From positions 124,001 to 188,000 of the forward strand of contig NZ_JAGGOT010000023.1 in NCBI RefSeq assembly GCF_018614195.1: a stretch of DNA of 64,000 nt, in the 5' to 3' direction. The translations under genes and the position numbers were made by a program. Numbering within the stretch: the first letter of the stretch is position 1; each line of letters starts with the position of its first letter. The notes under the pieces were generated by a model, which was not told the DNA's origin, made no database searches, and was given only the letters and a program-made list of their open reading frames with translations. This DNA comes from Streptomyces sp. ISL-43. GTDB taxonomy: Bacteria > Actinomycetota > Actinomycetes > Streptomycetales > Streptomycetaceae. Below are positions 34,024 to 43,468 of this stretch, one piece after another.

Positions 34024-35379
34024 CTACGCTCCCACGCCTGCCGCCGCCGGTTTGCCGAGCATGTCCGTCCACATCTTCGGGAAGTCCGGCAGGGTCTTCG
34101 CGGTCGTCGCCACGTTCTCGACGAGCACGCCCTCCACCGCCAGGCCGATCACCGCGCCGGCCGTGGCCATCCGGTGGTCGTCGTACGTGTGGAACGTGCC
34201 GCCGTGCAGCGGGCGCGGCCGGATCCGCAGGCCGTCCTCGGTCTCCGTGACGTCACCGCCCAGAGCGTTGATCTCCTTGGTCAGCGCCGCCAGGCGGTCC
34301 GTCTCGTGCAGCCGCAGGTGCTGGACGCCGCGCAGCACGGACTCCGAGTCGGCCAGTGCCGCGACCGCCGCGATGCCCGGGGTGAGCTCGCCGACCTCGC
34401 CCAGGTCCACGTCGATGCCGTGGATCTTGCCGGTGCCGGTGAAGACCAGGCCCGCGTCGGTCAGCTCGCAGGAGCCGCCCATCTCCGTGAAGATCCGGCG
34501 CAGCGCGTCACCGGGCTGCGTGGTGCGCCGCGGCCAGTCCGGGATGGTGACCGTGCCACCCGTGATCATGGCCGCCGCCAGGAAGGGCTGCGCGTTGGAG
34601 AGGTCCGGCTCCACGACCAGGTCGCGGCCGAGCAGGGCGCCGGGGGCGACCCGCCAGACGTTCTTCTCGCCGCCCGCCTCCGGGGTGTCGACCTGGGCGC
34701 CCGCCGCGCGCAGCATCTCCACCGTCATCCGGATGTGCGGCATGGACGGCAGGTTGGTGCCCACGTGCCGGACCTCGACGCCCTGGTTGAAGCGCGGGGC
34801 GGAGAGCAGCAGCGCGGAGACGAACTGCGAGGAGTTGGTCGCGTCGATCTCGACGGTGCCGCCCTCCAGGGCGCCGCCGCCCTGGACGGTCAGCGGCAGC
34901 GCGCCGCGGCCGTCGTCGTCGATGCGGGCGCCGAGGGTGCGCAGCGCGGTGATGACCTGGCCGAGGGGGCGCTCGTAGGAGCGCGGGTCGCCGTCGAAGC
35001 GGATGTCCCCGGCGGCGAGGGTGGCGACGGGCGGCAGGAAGCGCATGACCGTGCCCGCGTTGCCGACGTCGACGGTGGCCGGGCCGTGCAGCGCGGCCGG
35101 GATGATCCGCCAGGCCTCGCCGCTGTCGCCCGCCCCGGCGGAACTGGAGGAGACGGTCTCCTCGATGCCGACGCCCAGCGCGCGCAGCGCGTCGGACATC
35201 AGCTGGGAGTCGCGCGAGCGCAGCGGGCGCCGCACCCAGCCCGGCTCGGAGGCGAGCGCGGCGAGCACGAGGGCGCGGTTGGTGACCGACTTGGACCCCG
35301 GCACGGTGACGGTGGCCTGGACGGCGGCATCGGCGAGCGGGGCGGGCCAGAGGGCGGGGGGAGCGGGGGTCGCGGTCAT
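34024..35379 (-). CDS. aroA: 3-phosphoshikimate 1-carboxyvinyltransferase (EPSP synthase)
   Basis: A 451-residue EPSP synthase, sixth step of the shikimate pathway. Signatures are [54 protein letters not shown] and [13 protein letters not shown]. The ATG at 35379 lies 7 bases after a minus-strand TAAAGT (-10), so the transcript appears leaderless. The in-frame GTG at 35388 falls inside that -10 and is excluded. Confidence 0.95.
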   Translation of the reverse strand: MTATPAPPALWPAPLADAAVQATVTVPGSKSVTNRALVLAALASEPGWVRRPLRSRDSQLMSDALRALGVGIEETVSSSSAGAGDSGEAWRIIPAALHGPATVDVGNAGTVMRFLPPVATLAAGDIRFDGDPRSYERPLGQVITALRTLGARIDDDGRGALPLTVQGGGALEGGTVEIDATNSSQFVSALLLSAPRFNQGVEVRHVGTNLPSMPHIRMTVEMLRAAGAQVDTPEAGGEKNVWRVAPGALLGRDLVVEPDLSNAQPFLAAAMITGGTVTIPDWPRRTTQPGDALRRIFTEMGGSCELTDAGLVFTGTGKIHGIDVDLGEVGELTPGIAAVAALADSESVLRGVQHLRLHETDRLAALTKEINALGGDVTETEDGLRIRPRPLHGGTFHTYDDHRMATAGAVIGLAVEGVLVENVATTAKTLPDFPKMWTDMLGKPAAAGVGA

Positions 35380-35386
35380 GGCCACC

Positions 35387-35392
35387 ACTTTA
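35387..35392 (-). promoter_or_regulatory. -10 element of a leaderless aroA transcript
   Basis: Minus-strand TAAAGT sits 7 bases before the ATG, inside CCACTTTAGTGG, which is itself an imperfect palindrome. Confidence 0.45.
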
Positions 35393-35535
35393 GTGGCTTC
35401 CCGTGGCCACAGATCTTGATCGCGGAGGCGTCTCGGCGTGCGGACGGACCCCGGTGCGCGGCCCGGTGCGGGCCTCGGCGCCGTACCCGTCGCGGATCAC
35501 GCGCGCGGACCACGCCGCCGACCTCGGCGGATCGC

Positions 35536-36249
35536 TCAGAGCACCAGCAGCCAGCGGCCGCCGCCGACGAGCGAGCACAGCGCGACCACGTGGAAGAGCA
35601 GCAGCCACACCACCGGGTGCACATGGGTGAGCCGCCCGAGCTGGTCCGCGTCGGAGTCGGGCGCTCCGCCGTGCCGGCGCTTGGCCCCCAGCTCGAAGAC
35701 CGGCCGGACCCCGCCCAGCAGCAGGAACCACACCACGGCGTAGGCGAAGACCGCCTGGACGTCGGCCGTGGCCAGCCAGGAGACCAGGACGAAGGTGGTG
35801 CCCGTCAGCACCACCGTCAGCAGCCCGTACGCGTTCCGGATCATCACCAGCATCGCCACCAGCAGCGCGGTCGCGGCCCACAGCAGCAGCGTGATCCGGT
35901 GCGCGGAGAGCAGCGCGGCCCCGCCGAGGCCGAGCAGCGAGGGCGCCGTGTACCCGGCGGCGGCGGTGAGGATCATCCCGGGGCCGGTCGCCTTGCCGCG
36001 GCTGACGGTGACCCCGCTGGTGTCCGAGTGCAGCCGTATCCCGTCCAGGCGCCGGCCGGTCAGCAGGGCCAGCAGCCCGTGCCCGCCCTCGTGCGCGATG
36101 GTGATCGCGTTGCGCGACAGCCGCCACAGCGGGCGCGGGCCCACGGCGGCCAGCGCTGCCAGGCCCGTCGCGATCACCAGCCACCGGTCGGGGGCCGTCT
36201 GTATGCCGGTGAGCCGGTCCCACAGGCCGGCCGTGGTGCTGCTGTCCAT
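35536..36249 (-). CDS. M50-family membrane metallopeptidase
   Basis: A 237-residue protein with about six membrane segments. The zinc motif AHEGGHGLLALL lies at residue about 52, and a second-ligand region lies near residue 95 (AAAGYTAPSLLG). This is the M50B-like layout seen in actinobacteria. It has no PDZ domain. The substrate is unknown. It is divergent from the SRAP gene. Confidence 0.8.
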   Translation of the reverse strand: MDSSTTAGLWDRLTGIQTAPDRWLVIATGLAALAAVGPRPLWRLSRNAITIAHEGGHGLLALLTGRRLDGIRLHSDTSGVTVSRGKATGPGMILTAAAGYTAPSLLGLGGAALLSAHRITLLLWAATALLVAMLVMIRNAYGLLTVVLTGTTFVLVSWLATADVQAVFAYAVVWFLLLGGVRPVFELGAKRRHGGAPDSDADQLGRLTHVHPVVWLLLFHVVALCSLVGGGRWLLVL

Positions 36250-36302
36250 GAGGTGGCGGACTCCTTGCGGTGGGGGTCGGGTGCCATGACAGTGTGGCCG
36301 CC

Positions 36303-37118
36303 ATGTGCGGAAGGTATGCAGCGAGTCGCAGTCCCGAGGACCTGGTGGAGGTCTTCGGCGTGGAGCGGTGGGAGCCCGAGGAGTCCTTGGACCCCGACTG
36401 GAACGTGGCCCCGACGAAAGAGGTCCACGTCATCCTCGACCGTCCACTGAAAGACGCTGCGAGTCCGCGTCCGGTTCGCCAGCTCAGGGTCCTGAAATGG
36501 GGGCTCGTCCCGTCCTGGGCGCAGAATCCCGACGGCGCCGCCCGGATGATCAACGCCCGGTCCGAGACCATCGCCGAGAAGCCGTCCTTCCGCCGCCCCT
36601 TCGCGCAGCGCCGCTGCGTCATCCCGGCCGACGGCTACTACGAGTGGGTCACCGCCCACGACGAGCGGCAGCTGGAGGTCGAGGGGAAGAAGAAGCGGGC
36701 CCGCAAGCAGCCCTACTTCGTCCTCCCCCGCGACGGCTCCGTCTTCGCCATGGCCGGGATATACGAGTTCTGGCGCGACCGGACCCTGCCCGACGCGCAC
36801 CCGCTCGCCTGGTGGGCCACCTGTTCGGTGATCACCGCGGAGGCCGAGACCGGACCGCTGGGCGTCGCCCCGGCCGACGGCCCGCGCTCGCTCTCCGACA
36901 TCCACCCCCGGATGCCGCTGATGCTCACCCCGGACCGGTGGGACGCCTGGCTGGACCCGGCGCGGACCGACCCCGACGAGCTCCAGGCCCTCCTCGCCCC
37001 GCCGCCGGGCGGGCTGATGCGCGCCTACCCGGTGCCCACGGCCGTGAGCAACGTCCGCAACAACGGGCCCGAGCTGCTGGAGGAACTGGCCGCGCCGGAG
37101 GAGAGCACGCTCTTCTGA
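36303..37118 (+). CDS. SRAP-domain protein (YedK/HMCES family)
   Basis: A 271-residue SOS-response-associated peptidase-type protein that covalently caps abasic sites in single-stranded DNA. The catalytic Cys is residue 2 after Met removal (MCGRYAAS). The other active-site motifs are NARSET, CVIPADGYYEW (Glu) and DIHPRMPLML (His). The ATG at 36303 is fixed by the need for Cys2; no ribosome site is visible, so it may be leaderless. Confidence 0.93.
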   Translation: MCGRYAASRSPEDLVEVFGVERWEPEESLDPDWNVAPTKEVHVILDRPLKDAASPRPVRQLRVLKWGLVPSWAQNPDGAARMINARSETIAEKPSFRRPFAQRRCVIPADGYYEWVTAHDERQLEVEGKKKRARKQPYFVLPRDGSVFAMAGIYEFWRDRTLPDAHPLAWWATCSVITAEAETGPLGVAPADGPRSLSDIHPRMPLMLTPDRWDAWLDPARTDPDELQALLAPPPGGLMRAYPVPTAVSNVRNNGPELLEELAAPEESTLF

Positions 37119-37145
37119 CCGCCTCCGAACCGGCATGATCGGCGC

Positions 37146-37805
37146 ATGAGCACGCGTACCGAGAGCGCCCCGACCCCGGCGGGCGAGGCCCGCATCACCT
37201 GGCACCCGGCCCCGGCACGAAAGGCCCGTCTCGTGCTCGCCCTCGGCCACGGCGCCGGCGGCGGGATCGAGGCCCGGGACCTCCAGGCCCTGGCCGCCGC
37301 CCTGCCCGCCCACGGGGTCACCGTCGCGCTGGTCGAACAGCCGTGGCGGGTCGCGGGGAAAAAGGTGGCCGCCGCGCCCAAGGTGCTGGACGAGGGCTGG
37401 CGCGCCCTGTGGCCCGCGCTGGCGGCGCCCGGACGGCCGGTCGTCGCGGGCGGGCGCAGCGCCGGGGCCCGGGTGGCCTGCCGGACCGCCGCCGAGCTGG
37501 GCGCGGCCGGGGTGCTGGCGCTGGCGTTCCCGCTGCACCCGCCGGGCCGGCCCGAGAAGTCCCGGGCCGATGAACTGCTGGGCGCCGGGCGGCCGACGCT
37601 GGTGGTCCAGGGCGGCCGCGACCCCTTCGGGCGGCCCGCGGAGTTCCCGGCGCCGGGCGGGGGCGAAGACCCGTACGAGCTGGTGGAGGTGGCCTTCGGC
37701 GACCACGGCTTCGCCGTGCCGAAGAAGGCGGACCTGACACAGGAAGAGGCCCTGGCGGTGATCACAGGGGCGGTGGCCGGTTGGCTCGGCCGGCTTCCCG
37801 TGTGA
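37146..37805 (+). CDS. Alpha/beta-hydrolase of the TEX30/KANL3 type
   Basis: A 219-residue small alpha/beta-hydrolase. Motifs are [10 protein letters not shown] (oxyanion loop), [10 protein letters not shown] (nucleophile elbow, Ser), QGGRDPFG (acid) and FGDHGFAVP (His). The substrate is unknown. It begins 27 bases after the SRAP gene and may be in the same transcript. Confidence 0.82.
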   Translation: MSTRTESAPTPAGEARITWHPAPARKARLVLALGHGAGGGIEARDLQALAAALPAHGVTVALVEQPWRVAGKKVAAAPKVLDEGWRALWPALAAPGRPVVAGGRSAGARVACRTAAELGAAGVLALAFPLHPPGRPEKSRADELLGAGRPTLVVQGGRDPFGRPAEFPAPGGGEDPYELVEVAFGDHGFAVPKKADLTQEEALAVITGAVAGWLGRLPV

Positions 37806-37834
37806 GCCCGGGCCCGCGAGACCCGCGCCGCCGG

Positions 37835-37860
37835 GGAATGCGCCGCCCCGCCCTTCTGTT
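37835..37860 (+). promoter_or_regulatory. Sigma-R-dependent autoregulatory promoter of sigR
   Basis: GGAAT (37835-37839), exactly 18 bases, GTT (37858-37860), about 50 bases before the long SigR start. This matches the induced promoter of S. coelicolor sigR. Confidence 0.85.
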
Positions 37861-37909
37861 GTCCCGGATGTCGGTACGTACGGGAACATGTCGTGAGGAG
37901 AGCGAGCGC

Positions 37910-38719
37910 ATGACGCAGGTCATCAGCCAGAACCGTCCGCAGGCCGCTGACCTGGACTGGACAGTGCTGCCCGCTCCCCAGCGCGGCAAGCTTCGGGCGG
38001 CGGCCGACCGGGATGGTCGACTATTCTCCGATTCGAGCGGGTCCGCTTTCGGAGTCGCCACGCAGTCGGAGGAGGTGGGTCCTGTCGCTGGGACCGACGA
38101 AGGCCACGCGGAGGAGACGACCCCGGAGCGCAACGCGCGCTTCGAGAGGGACGCCCTCGGCTACCTCGACCAGATGTACTCGGCCGCCCTGCGCATGACG
38201 CGCAATCCGGCCGACGCCGAGGACCTGGTCCAGGAGACGTACGCGAAGGCGTACGCGTCGTTCCACCAGTTCCGCGAGGGCACCAACCTCAAGGCATGGC
38301 TGTACCGCATTCTGACCAATACCTTCATCAACTCCTACCGCAAGAAGCAGCGCGAGCCCCAGCGCAGTGCGGCGGAGGAGATCGAGGACTGGCAGCTGGC
38401 GCGCGCCGAGTCGCACATGTCGACGGGGCTGCGTTCCGCCGAGTCGCAGGCGCTCGACCACCTGCCCGATTCGGATGTGAAGGAAGCGCTTCAGGCCATT
38501 CCGGAGGAGTTCCGCATCGCGGTCTATCTTGCCGACGTAGAGGGCTTTGCGTACAAGGAGATCGCGGACATCATGGGTACACCCATCGGTACGGTCATGT
38601 CGCGACTGCACCGTGGCCGCCGTCAACTCCGCGGAATGCTGGAGGACTATGCCCGTGAGCGCGGGCTCGTCCCGGCCGGCGCGGGAGAGTCGAACGACCT
38701 GAAAGGCTCGGGCTCATGA
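37910..38719 (+). CDS. sigR: ECF sigma factor SigR (thiol-oxidative stress)
   Basis: A 269-codon frame. Region 2 lies at about residues 85-150 ([18 protein letters not shown], then [18 protein letters not shown]). Region 4 lies near 200-250 ([20 protein letters not shown], then [16 protein letters not shown]). Two starts are visible. The ATG at 37910 (MTQVISQN) gives the long isoform, and the GTG at 38075 ([10 protein letters not shown], after GGAGGAG) gives the 214-residue form. The 55-residue difference equals the known unstable SigR' extension in S. coelicolor. The stop overlaps the rsrA start. Confidence 0.96.
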   Translation: MTQVISQNRPQAADLDWTVLPAPQRGKLRAAADRDGRLFSDSSGSAFGVATQSEEVGPVAGTDEGHAEETTPERNARFERDALGYLDQMYSAALRMTRNPADAEDLVQETYAKAYASFHQFREGTNLKAWLYRILTNTFINSYRKKQREPQRSAAEEIEDWQLARAESHMSTGLRSAESQALDHLPDSDVKEALQAIPEEFRIAVYLADVEGFAYKEIADIMGTPIGTVMSRLHRGRRQLRGMLEDYARERGLVPAGAGESNDLKGSGS

Positions 38720-39045
38720 GCTGCGGAGATGCGCACGAGACGGAGTGCTCCGAGGTCCTGGACCACCTATACGAGTTCCTGGACCAGGAGATGCCCGAAG
38801 GCGACTGCACGAAGTTCGAGGCGCACTTCGGCGAGTGCAATCCCTGTCTTGAGAAGTACGGCCTGGAGCAGGCCGTGAAGAAGCTGGTCAAGCGCTGCTG
38901 CGGATCGGACGACGTACCGACCGACCTGCGGTCGAAGGTGATGGGACGGATCGAACTCATCCGTTCGGGTCAGGCCGTGCCGGACCATGACATCACCGCC
39001 GCGCCGGCCGTCGCCGAACCGCTGCCGGGATCAGCGAAGGGCTGA
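38716..39045 (+). CDS. rsrA: Zinc-dependent redox anti-sigma factor RsrA
   Basis: A 109-residue ZAS-family anti-sigma factor. The redox and zinc residues are Cys11, His37, Cys41 and Cys44 (HFGECNPC), with Cys31 and CC at 61-62 also in place. Disulfide formation releases SigR. The ATG overlaps the sigR stop (ATGA), which keeps the two products balanced. Confidence 0.97.
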   Translation: MSCGDAHETECSEVLDHLYEFLDQEMPEGDCTKFEAHFGECNPCLEKYGLEQAVKKLVKRCCGSDDVPTDLRSKVMGRIELIRSGQAVPDHDITAAPAVAEPLPGSAKG

Positions 39046-39094
39046 ATTCGGCCGCGTGTGCCGATGAAGTAGTACCCGATTGAACGATCTTGAA

Positions 39095-39151
39095 CGGCCG
39101 CCCCCGGAAGGGCACTTCCTTCACCCGAAGGTGGTAATCCGGGGGCGGCCG
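39095..39151. terminator. sigR-rsrA terminator
   Basis: CGGCCGCCCCCGGA pairs perfectly with TCCGGGGGCGGCCG across a 29-base loop that itself holds short inverted repeats. Confidence 0.75.
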
Positions 39152-39265
39152 CATGGTGCAATGCGAAAATGTGGCCCAGCTCGCTCCCGGCCCCACTTAT
39201 CCTCCCCATTCGGTACTGGTTTGATTCGGTACCTGGCTTGCACGGCTCAGGGGGAGGAGAGCGCC

Positions 39266-40879
39266 ATGCGGGTACTTCCGTCGGCGCGTGCCTACATCCT
39301 GTGCGCCGTCCTCGCCGCCTGCGCCTGCCTCGCCCCGGCCCTCGTCGATCCCGCCACTTCGTGGCCCTCCGTCGGCCTGCTCTCCCTGCTCTACCTCGGC
39401 TGCGAACTCGTCAAGGTCTGCCCGCTCATGGGCCGCCGGGTGCCCGAGGGACTCGGCTCCTTCTTCCCCGTGGTGCTGGCCGCCGTGTTCCTGCTGCCAC
39501 CGCCCGCCGCCGCGCTCGTCGCGCTGCCCGGCGCGTTCGCCGGGACCGTGGTGCAGCGGCCGGCCCGGGTACGGCGCACCTGGCACGCGGCCCAACAGGC
39601 GATAGCCGCCTGGACCGCCGGGCACGTCTACGGGCTGCTGGGCGGGCCCGCGGCGCTGGGCGCGGGATCCTTCGGCGATACCGGCCCACCCGGTGCGCCG
39701 GGCGCCCCCGGTCCCGCGGGCTGGGTCGCCGACTTCCCCTACGTGATGCTCCCCGCCGCCGCCGCGGCCGTCGCCTTCTGCCTGGTGCTCACCGCCCTCG
39801 ACGGCGGCATCCTGGCCACCGCCGAACGCCGGCCCGCCGCCACCGCCTGGCGCGGACTGCTGACCCGGTCCCTCGCCCCGCACTGCGTGCACGGCCTCGC
39901 CGGGCTGATGATGGCCGTCATGTGGCGCAGCCCGTACGGACTCCCGGCCGCACTGCTCGTCCTGCTGCCGATGTACATCTCCTGCTGGGTCTTCGCCCAG
40001 TACCACCGCGAGCGCGCCGCCCACCAGGCCACCATCCGGGCCCTGGTCCAGGCGGTCGACATCAAGGACCGCTACACGCGCGGCCACAGCGAGCGGGTCG
40101 GCGAGGCCTCCGCGATGATCGCCCGTGAGCTGGGCATGGGCGAGGACCGCCTCGAGGTCGTCCGCATCGCCGGGATCCTGCACGACGTCGGCAAACTGGG
40201 CGTCCCCACGCGACTGCTGCGCAAGGACGGACCGCTGACCCCCGAGGAACGCCGGATCATCGAACTGCACCCCGAGTACGGGCACGAGATGGTGCGGGGC
40301 ATCGGCTTCCTGGGCGAGGCCCGGGCCGCGATCCTGCACCACCACGAGCGGGTGGACGGCTCCGGCTACCCGTACGGGCTGACCGGTGAACAGATCCCCG
40401 TGCTGGCCCGGGTGGTGGCGGTGGCCGACGCCTTCGACGCGATGACCTCGACCAGGTCCTACAGCCGGGCCCGGCCGGTGCCGGTGGCCCTGGCCGAGCT
40501 CGAACGGTGCGCGGGGGCGCAGTTCGACCCGGAGATGGTGCGGGCCCTGGTGGAGGCGATCGGCCGCCATGGCTGGCACCCGAAGGTGACCTCGGACGAA
40601 GACCTCCAGGTGATCCCCTCGGGCGCCCCGGCCGGCGCGGGCGCCCCCGGCCCGGCGGCGGACACGGACCGGACGGTGCCCACCGGTGTCGGAGCCCGCG
40701 CCCCGGGGACCGACGCGGAGCAGAGCGCCCCGGTGCTCGCCGGACTTCCCGCGCAGGCCGGCCGGCCCCCGGAGGCCGGTGCCGCCGCGCCCCAGGCCGG
40801 CCCGGCCGGATCCGCGGCCGGGCCCGCGGGGGCCGGCCGTGACGGGGACGGCGCCGGCCCGGCGGGAGCGGGCACGTGA
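39266..40879 (+). CDS. Membrane HD-GYP phosphodiesterase-like protein
   Basis: A 537-residue protein. The N-terminal 260 residues hold about seven membrane helices. One loop contains a collagen-like stretch (GDTGPPGAPGAPGPAG). The HD-GYP domain (about 270-430) has GHSERVGEAS, ILHDVGKLGVP, HPEYGHEM, HHERVDGSGYP and DAFDAM, so the metal site looks complete. A 90-residue Ala/Pro/Gly tail follows. HD-GYP domains degrade cyclic dinucleotides. The ATG at 39266 has GGGGGAGGAG upstream. It is coupled to the next gene. Confidence 0.88.
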   Translation: MRVLPSARAYILCAVLAACACLAPALVDPATSWPSVGLLSLLYLGCELVKVCPLMGRRVPEGLGSFFPVVLAAVFLLPPPAAALVALPGAFAGTVVQRPARVRRTWHAAQQAIAAWTAGHVYGLLGGPAALGAGSFGDTGPPGAPGAPGPAGWVADFPYVMLPAAAAAVAFCLVLTALDGGILATAERRPAATAWRGLLTRSLAPHCVHGLAGLMMAVMWRSPYGLPAALLVLLPMYISCWVFAQYHRERAAHQATIRALVQAVDIKDRYTRGHSERVGEASAMIARELGMGEDRLEVVRIAGILHDVGKLGVPTRLLRKDGPLTPEERRIIELHPEYGHEMVRGIGFLGEARAAILHHHERVDGSGYPYGLTGEQIPVLARVVAVADAFDAMTSTRSYSRARPVPVALAELERCAGAQFDPEMVRALVEAIGRHGWHPKVTSDEDLQVIPSGAPAGAGAPGPAADTDRTVPTGVGARAPGTDAEQSAPVLAGLPAQAGRPPEAGAAAPQAGPAGSAAGPAGAGRDGDGAGPAGAGT

Positions 40880-42135
40880 GGGCATGGGCCGCCGGGGGCC
40901 TGCGCGGAGCCGCCGGGCTGCTGACGCTGGCCGCGCTCGGGCACACCTTGTGGAACGGGCTCGTCGAGCCGGGGGTCGCCCTGGCCTTCGGCACCCTGAT
41001 CGCCATCGGCGAGCTGGCCCGCCGCGACCGCGGCGACGCCGCCCGCCGCCAGCCCGCGCCGCTCGGCTCCGCCGGAGCGCTCGCGTACGCCCTCCTCGGA
41101 CAGAACGCCGGGCAGCCCACCCGCCACGGGGTCCTGCAGATCGTCGCCGTCGTCGTCGCGGCCGCCCTCGTCGGGATCGTCCCGCACATCGCCCGGGGCC
41201 GCGGCCCCGCCCTCGACCACCTGGCCCGCCGGGTCCTCACCGTCACCTTCGCCGCCGTCTGCTTCCAGCCGCTCTACAACTCCGGCCGGCTGGAGGACTG
41301 GGTCGGCCAGGGCTCGTACCTGGTGCTCTTCCTGCTCTTCCTGCTCGGGCTGACGGCACTGTGCGACGCCGTCCTCGCCGCCGTCCTCGCCCGGGCCCGC
41401 ACCGGCTGGCCCTTCGCCCCGCTGCTCCGCGACGAGATGCGCGCCCAGCTCGGCATCGGCTCCGCGATCTGCGCCACGGGCGTGGTGATGGCCCTGGGGG
41501 TCGCCGTCGCCGGCCTGTGGGCGGTACCCGTCTTCAGCGTGCCGCTGCTGCTGACCCAGATGTCCTTCCACCGGATCACCGCCATCCGCACCACCTACCG
41601 CCAGACCATCACCTCGCTGGCCCGCGCCACCGAGATCGCCGGCTACACCCGGCCCGGCCACTCCCGCCGCGTCGCCGCCCTCAGCTGCGCCGTGGGCCGG
41701 GAGCTGGGCCTCTCGGAGCGGGAGCTCACGGTGCTGGAGTACGCCGCCCTCATGCACGACATCGGGCAGCTCTCCCTCGTCGACCCGGTCCCGGCGGGGG
41801 CCACGGCCGAGCTGCCCGCCGCCGAAGCCCGCCGGATCGCCGGGCTGGGCGGGGAGGTGGCCCGGCAGACCGGGGTCCCCGCCGAGGTCGCGGTCGTGGT
41901 GGAGCTGCAGGCGGACCCGTACCGGGAGCAGCCCGTCGCCGCCCGCATCGTGCGCACGGTCAACGCGTACGACGACCTCGTGGGCGGGGCCCGTCACCCG
42001 GGCGGCTCACTGGAGGCCCTGGAGCGGCTCCGGCTGGGCACCGGGCACGACTTTCAGCCGGAGGTGGTGGAGTGTCTGGCCAGGGTGCTCGCCCGGGGCG
42101 GACCTGCCAGAGTCGTACCCGTCCCGCCTGGGTAA
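40876..42135 (+). CDS. Membrane HD-domain protein, degenerate partner of the HD-GYP protein
   Basis: A 419-residue protein with the same architecture as its neighbour. Membrane helices lie in residues 1-235, followed by an HD domain with GHSRRVAAL and MHDIGQLSLVD. The HHExxxGxGYP segment is missing; the matching place reads VELQADPYREQP. It may be a regulatory or inactive subunit. The GTG start shares GTGA with the stop of the HD-GYP gene. Confidence 0.8.
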   Translation: MRAWAAGGLRGAAGLLTLAALGHTLWNGLVEPGVALAFGTLIAIGELARRDRGDAARRQPAPLGSAGALAYALLGQNAGQPTRHGVLQIVAVVVAAALVGIVPHIARGRGPALDHLARRVLTVTFAAVCFQPLYNSGRLEDWVGQGSYLVLFLLFLLGLTALCDAVLAAVLARARTGWPFAPLLRDEMRAQLGIGSAICATGVVMALGVAVAGLWAVPVFSVPLLLTQMSFHRITAIRTTYRQTITSLARATEIAGYTRPGHSRRVAALSCAVGRELGLSERELTVLEYAALMHDIGQLSLVDPVPAGATAELPAAEARRIAGLGGEVARQTGVPAEVAVVVELQADPYREQPVAARIVRTVNAYDDLVGGARHPGGSLEALERLRLGTGHDFQPEVVECLARVLARGGPARVVPVPPG

Positions 42136-42181
42136 CCCATGAGTAATGAGCGGCCGTCCGAGTGGGCATGATTGGATGCCA

Positions 42182-42222
42182 GTAAGAGTGTCCCCGGGCG
42201 AGAATGTCCGGTAAGAGTGTCC
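42182..42222. repeat. Direct repeats upstream of the TPR gene
   Basis: GTAAGAGTGTCC occurs at 42182-42193 and 42211-42222. A related AGAATGTCCGG lies between them and GAAGAGTCCG after them. It could be a regulator site array in the 140-base gap. Confidence 0.6.
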
Positions 42223-42275
42223 GGAAGAGTCCGCAAGGCTGCACCGTTGCATCGTCGGACCGGCAGGCGGGAATC

Positions 42276-43271
42276 GTGAGGATCTTCGGGAAGGTACGGC
42301 ACAGGCCCTCCGCCTCGTGGCGGCAGGCCACCGACCGCGCGTTCACGCTGATCGGCGACGGTCGGTACGAGGACGCGGGCGCGCTCCTGACCAGAGCCGC
42401 GGACCTGGAACCCTGGCTCTCCGAGTCCTGGTTCAACCTGGCGCTGCTCCACAAGTTCCGCCACGACTGGGAGCAGGCGCGGGCCGCCGGCCTGCGCGCC
42501 GTGGCCCTGCTCGACCGGGAGACCGGCGCCCCGGACTGGTGGAACGTCGGGATCGCCGCCACCGCGCTGCAGGACTGGCCGCTGGCCCGCCGCGCCTGGC
42601 AGGCGTACGGGCTGAAGGTGCCGGGAGACCCGCACGGCGCGGGCGCGGGCGCCGAGCCCGTCGGCATGGAGCTGGGCAGCGCGGCCGTAAGGCTGTCGCC
42701 CGAGGGCGAGGCCGAGGTGGTCTGGGGCCGCCGGCTGGACCCGGCCCGCATGGAGGTCCTGTCGATCCCGCTGCCCTCCTCGGGGCGGCGCTGGGGCGAG
42801 GTCGTACTGCACGACGGGGTCCCGCACGGGGAGCGCGTCACCGCCGCCGGCCCCTCCTACCCCGTCTTCGACGAGATCGAGCTGTGGGCGCCCTCCCCGG
42901 TGCCGACCTGGGTGGTGCTGCTGGAGGCGGGCACAGAGGCCGACCGCAACGCCCTGGAGCAGCTGGCCTCCGACGCCGGCTTCGCCGCCGAGGACTGGTC
43001 CTCGTCGGTGCGGCTGCTCTGCCGGACCTGCTCGGAGAGCGCGATGCCGAGCGGCGAGGGCGACGGAGAGCACCTGGACCCGCACGACCACAGCGAACCG
43101 GGGCACCCCGGCCCGCTGGGGCACCGTACGGCGGGGTCCGGATCCCTGTGGGTGCCCGAGCGGGAATGCGGGATCGCGGCGCCGGCCGGGCTCGTGCGCG
43201 GGCTGCTCGACGGATGGGTCGCGGACAGCCCGGAGTCCCGCGAGTGGCGGGATCTCGAAGAAGTCTGCTGA
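42276..43271 (+). CDS. TPR protein with CxxC and His-rich segment
   Basis: A 331-residue protein. Two to three TPR-like helices lie at residues 20-110 (RAFTLIGDGRYEDAGALLTR, ESWFNLALLHKFRHDWEQAR). A beta-rich domain comes next (EVVWGRRLDPARMEVLSIPL). Near residue 248 is CRTC, followed by the His-rich stretch HLDPHDHSEPGHPGPLGH. The GTG is at 42276. I do not recognise the second domain; the Cys/His pattern suggests metal binding. Confidence 0.75.
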   Translation: MRIFGKVRHRPSASWRQATDRAFTLIGDGRYEDAGALLTRAADLEPWLSESWFNLALLHKFRHDWEQARAAGLRAVALLDRETGAPDWWNVGIAATALQDWPLARRAWQAYGLKVPGDPHGAGAGAEPVGMELGSAAVRLSPEGEAEVVWGRRLDPARMEVLSIPLPSSGRRWGEVVLHDGVPHGERVTAAGPSYPVFDEIELWAPSPVPTWVVLLEAGTEADRNALEQLASDAGFAAEDWSSSVRLLCRTCSESAMPSGEGDGEHLDPHDHSEPGHPGPLGHRTAGSGSLWVPERECGIAAPAGLVRGLLDGWVADSPESREWRDLEEVC

Positions 43272-43468
43272 GCGGGGGCCGCTCGGTCATGTGACAGCAC
43301 CGGACGCGGGCTTGCACCTGCATGTCCACGCCACCCTCCACGGTGGGTAGAACCCGTACCGGACACCACGTCTACCATGGGACCGCTCAGCTAATCGGAG
43401 ACGCTGTACCGGCACATCTGTGATCCGGCGCTCGGCGGACTGGGACTTACGGAAGGCGTACGGCGGAC

